From contig UQQN01000112.1 in assembly GCA_900543155.1 (NCBI GenBank), positions 1 through 7,325 on the forward strand: a stretch of DNA of 7,325 nucleotides. The letters are read 5' to 3'. Under the pieces are notes generated by a model. The model was not told the DNA's origin and made no database searches. It worked only from the letters and a program-made list of their open reading frames with translations. Numbering within the stretch: position 1 is the first letter of the stretch; the number at the start of each line of letters is the position of its first letter. Shown here one piece after another: positions 7,037-7,325 of this stretch. This DNA comes from an uncultured Prevotella sp. Its GTDB lineage: Bacteria > Bacteroidota > Bacteroidia > Bacteroidales > Bacteroidaceae. Position numbers and translations under genes: made by a program.

Positions 7037-7132
7037 TAGGCAAATAGCCGTTTTCATAGGACAAGAACCCAAGTTTAATTTTATATATACGACTTGCGAT
7101 ATGCGTGTCCTATGAAAACGGCTGTTCGCCTA
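7037..7132. repeat. 96-bp inverted repeat with 27-bp arms
   Basis: The left arm (7037-7063) and right arm (7106-7132) are reverse complements at 25 of 27 positions, sharing an uninterrupted core of AGCCGTTTTCATAGGACA with one mismatch further out on each side of AA. The 42-bp loop is AT-rich and contains a smaller pair, CAAGT (7070-7074) with ACTTG (7092-7096). No open frame and no T-run follow the stem. An RNA from either strand would fold into a very stable hairpin. Whether it is a terminator for a gene to the right, a MITE or a small RNA cannot be told from the window. Confidence 0.7.
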
Positions 7133-7141
7133 GGCCCAATC

Positions 7142-7166
7142 GCACCCATAACAGGGTGCCCCATTT
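7142..7166. repeat. CACCC hairpin repeat, right-hand copy 1
   Basis: GCACCC (7142-7147) pairs perfectly with GGGTGC (7154-7159) around the 6-nt loop ATAACA. The stretch 7150-7166 matches 104-120 of the left-hand tandem repeat at 15 of 17 positions (AACAGGGTGCCCCATTT against AACGGGGTGACCCATTT), so it belongs to the same family. Confidence 0.7.
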
Positions 7167-7186
7167 GGTTGTGGCGTAACATATAA

Positions 7187-7296
7187 CCAGGCATGTGAAT
7201 TCATAGTGCATTATCGGCGGCACCTCAGCAATTCAAACAAGTTTGATTGCATTCGGTTTGCACGATAATCGGAATAAATTCCCTTCACATACCTGG
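7187..7296. repeat. 110-bp nested inverted repeat
   Basis: Outer arms CCAGGCATGTGAA (7187-7199) and TTCACATACCTGG (7284-7296) pair at 12 of 13 positions. Inside them ATTATCG (7210-7216) pairs with CGATAAT (7263-7269), and GCAATTCAAAC (7228-7238) pairs with GTTTGATTGC (7241-7250) with one bulged T. A side hairpin GGAAT/ATTCC sits at 7271-7282. The order of pairs is consistent with one long cruciform or RNA hairpin with internal loops. No coding frame or obvious target duplication was seen. It is bracketed by two CACCC hairpins (7142 and 7308). Confidence 0.6.
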
Positions 7297-7307
7297 CTAC
7301 CTTATCT

Positions 7308-7325
7308 CACCCCTAACGGGGTAAC
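7308..7325. repeat. CACCC hairpin repeat, right-hand copy 2, cut by window edge
   Basis: ACCCC (7309-7313) pairs with GGGGT (7318-7322). CCTAACGGGGTAAC (7312-7325) matches 101-114 of the left-hand tandem repeat at 13 of 14 positions. The repeat runs to the end of the window and probably continues beyond it. Confidence 0.65.

Overview
The window holds two genes, both on the minus strand: gltB and gltD, encoding the large and small subunits of bacterial glutamate synthase (GOGAT). They occupy about 5.8 of 7.3 kb. The rest is AT-rich, non-coding DNA at both ends, crowded with inverted and direct repeats. The organism looks like a member of Bacteroidales, probably Prevotellaceae or a close relative. 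This rests on the character of both proteins, the lack of Shine-Dalgarno sequences before either gene, an AT-rich spacer style, and one match to the Bacteroidetes -7 promoter box (TAnnTTTG). The genus is inferred, not shown.

Layout from left to right. Bases 1-439 carry no confident gene. They hold an approximately 90-bp tandem repeat built on a CACCC...GGGTG hairpin (1-205), a long stem-loop (241-308) that may end the gltBD transcript, and a short protein-like open stretch (323-418). gltD follows (440-1783, minus), then a 124-bp spacer with repeated AAAGGGTTAT and TTATTAGGGA words. gltB is at 1908-6401 (minus). Bases 6402-7325 have no confident gene. They hold the gltB leader with a possible promoter, a 131-bp imperfect dyad containing four 11-bp repeats, a 96-bp inverted repeat, a 110-bp nested inverted repeat, and two more copies of the CACCC hairpin seen at the left end.

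Function: GltB hydrolyses glutamine, channels the ammonia to 2-oxoglutarate at its FMN site and forms glutamate. GltD takes electrons from NAD(P)H through FAD and iron-sulfur clusters to GltB. Transcribed gltB then gltD, the pair forms a complete enzyme for the GS-GOGAT ammonia assimilation route. All cofactor and catalytic motifs checked are present, so the enzyme should be functional.

I found no defence system, mobile-element gene, tRNA, rRNA or CRISPR array. The most unusual content is the palindromic repeat family on both sides of the operon and the cluster of dyad elements upstream of gltB.
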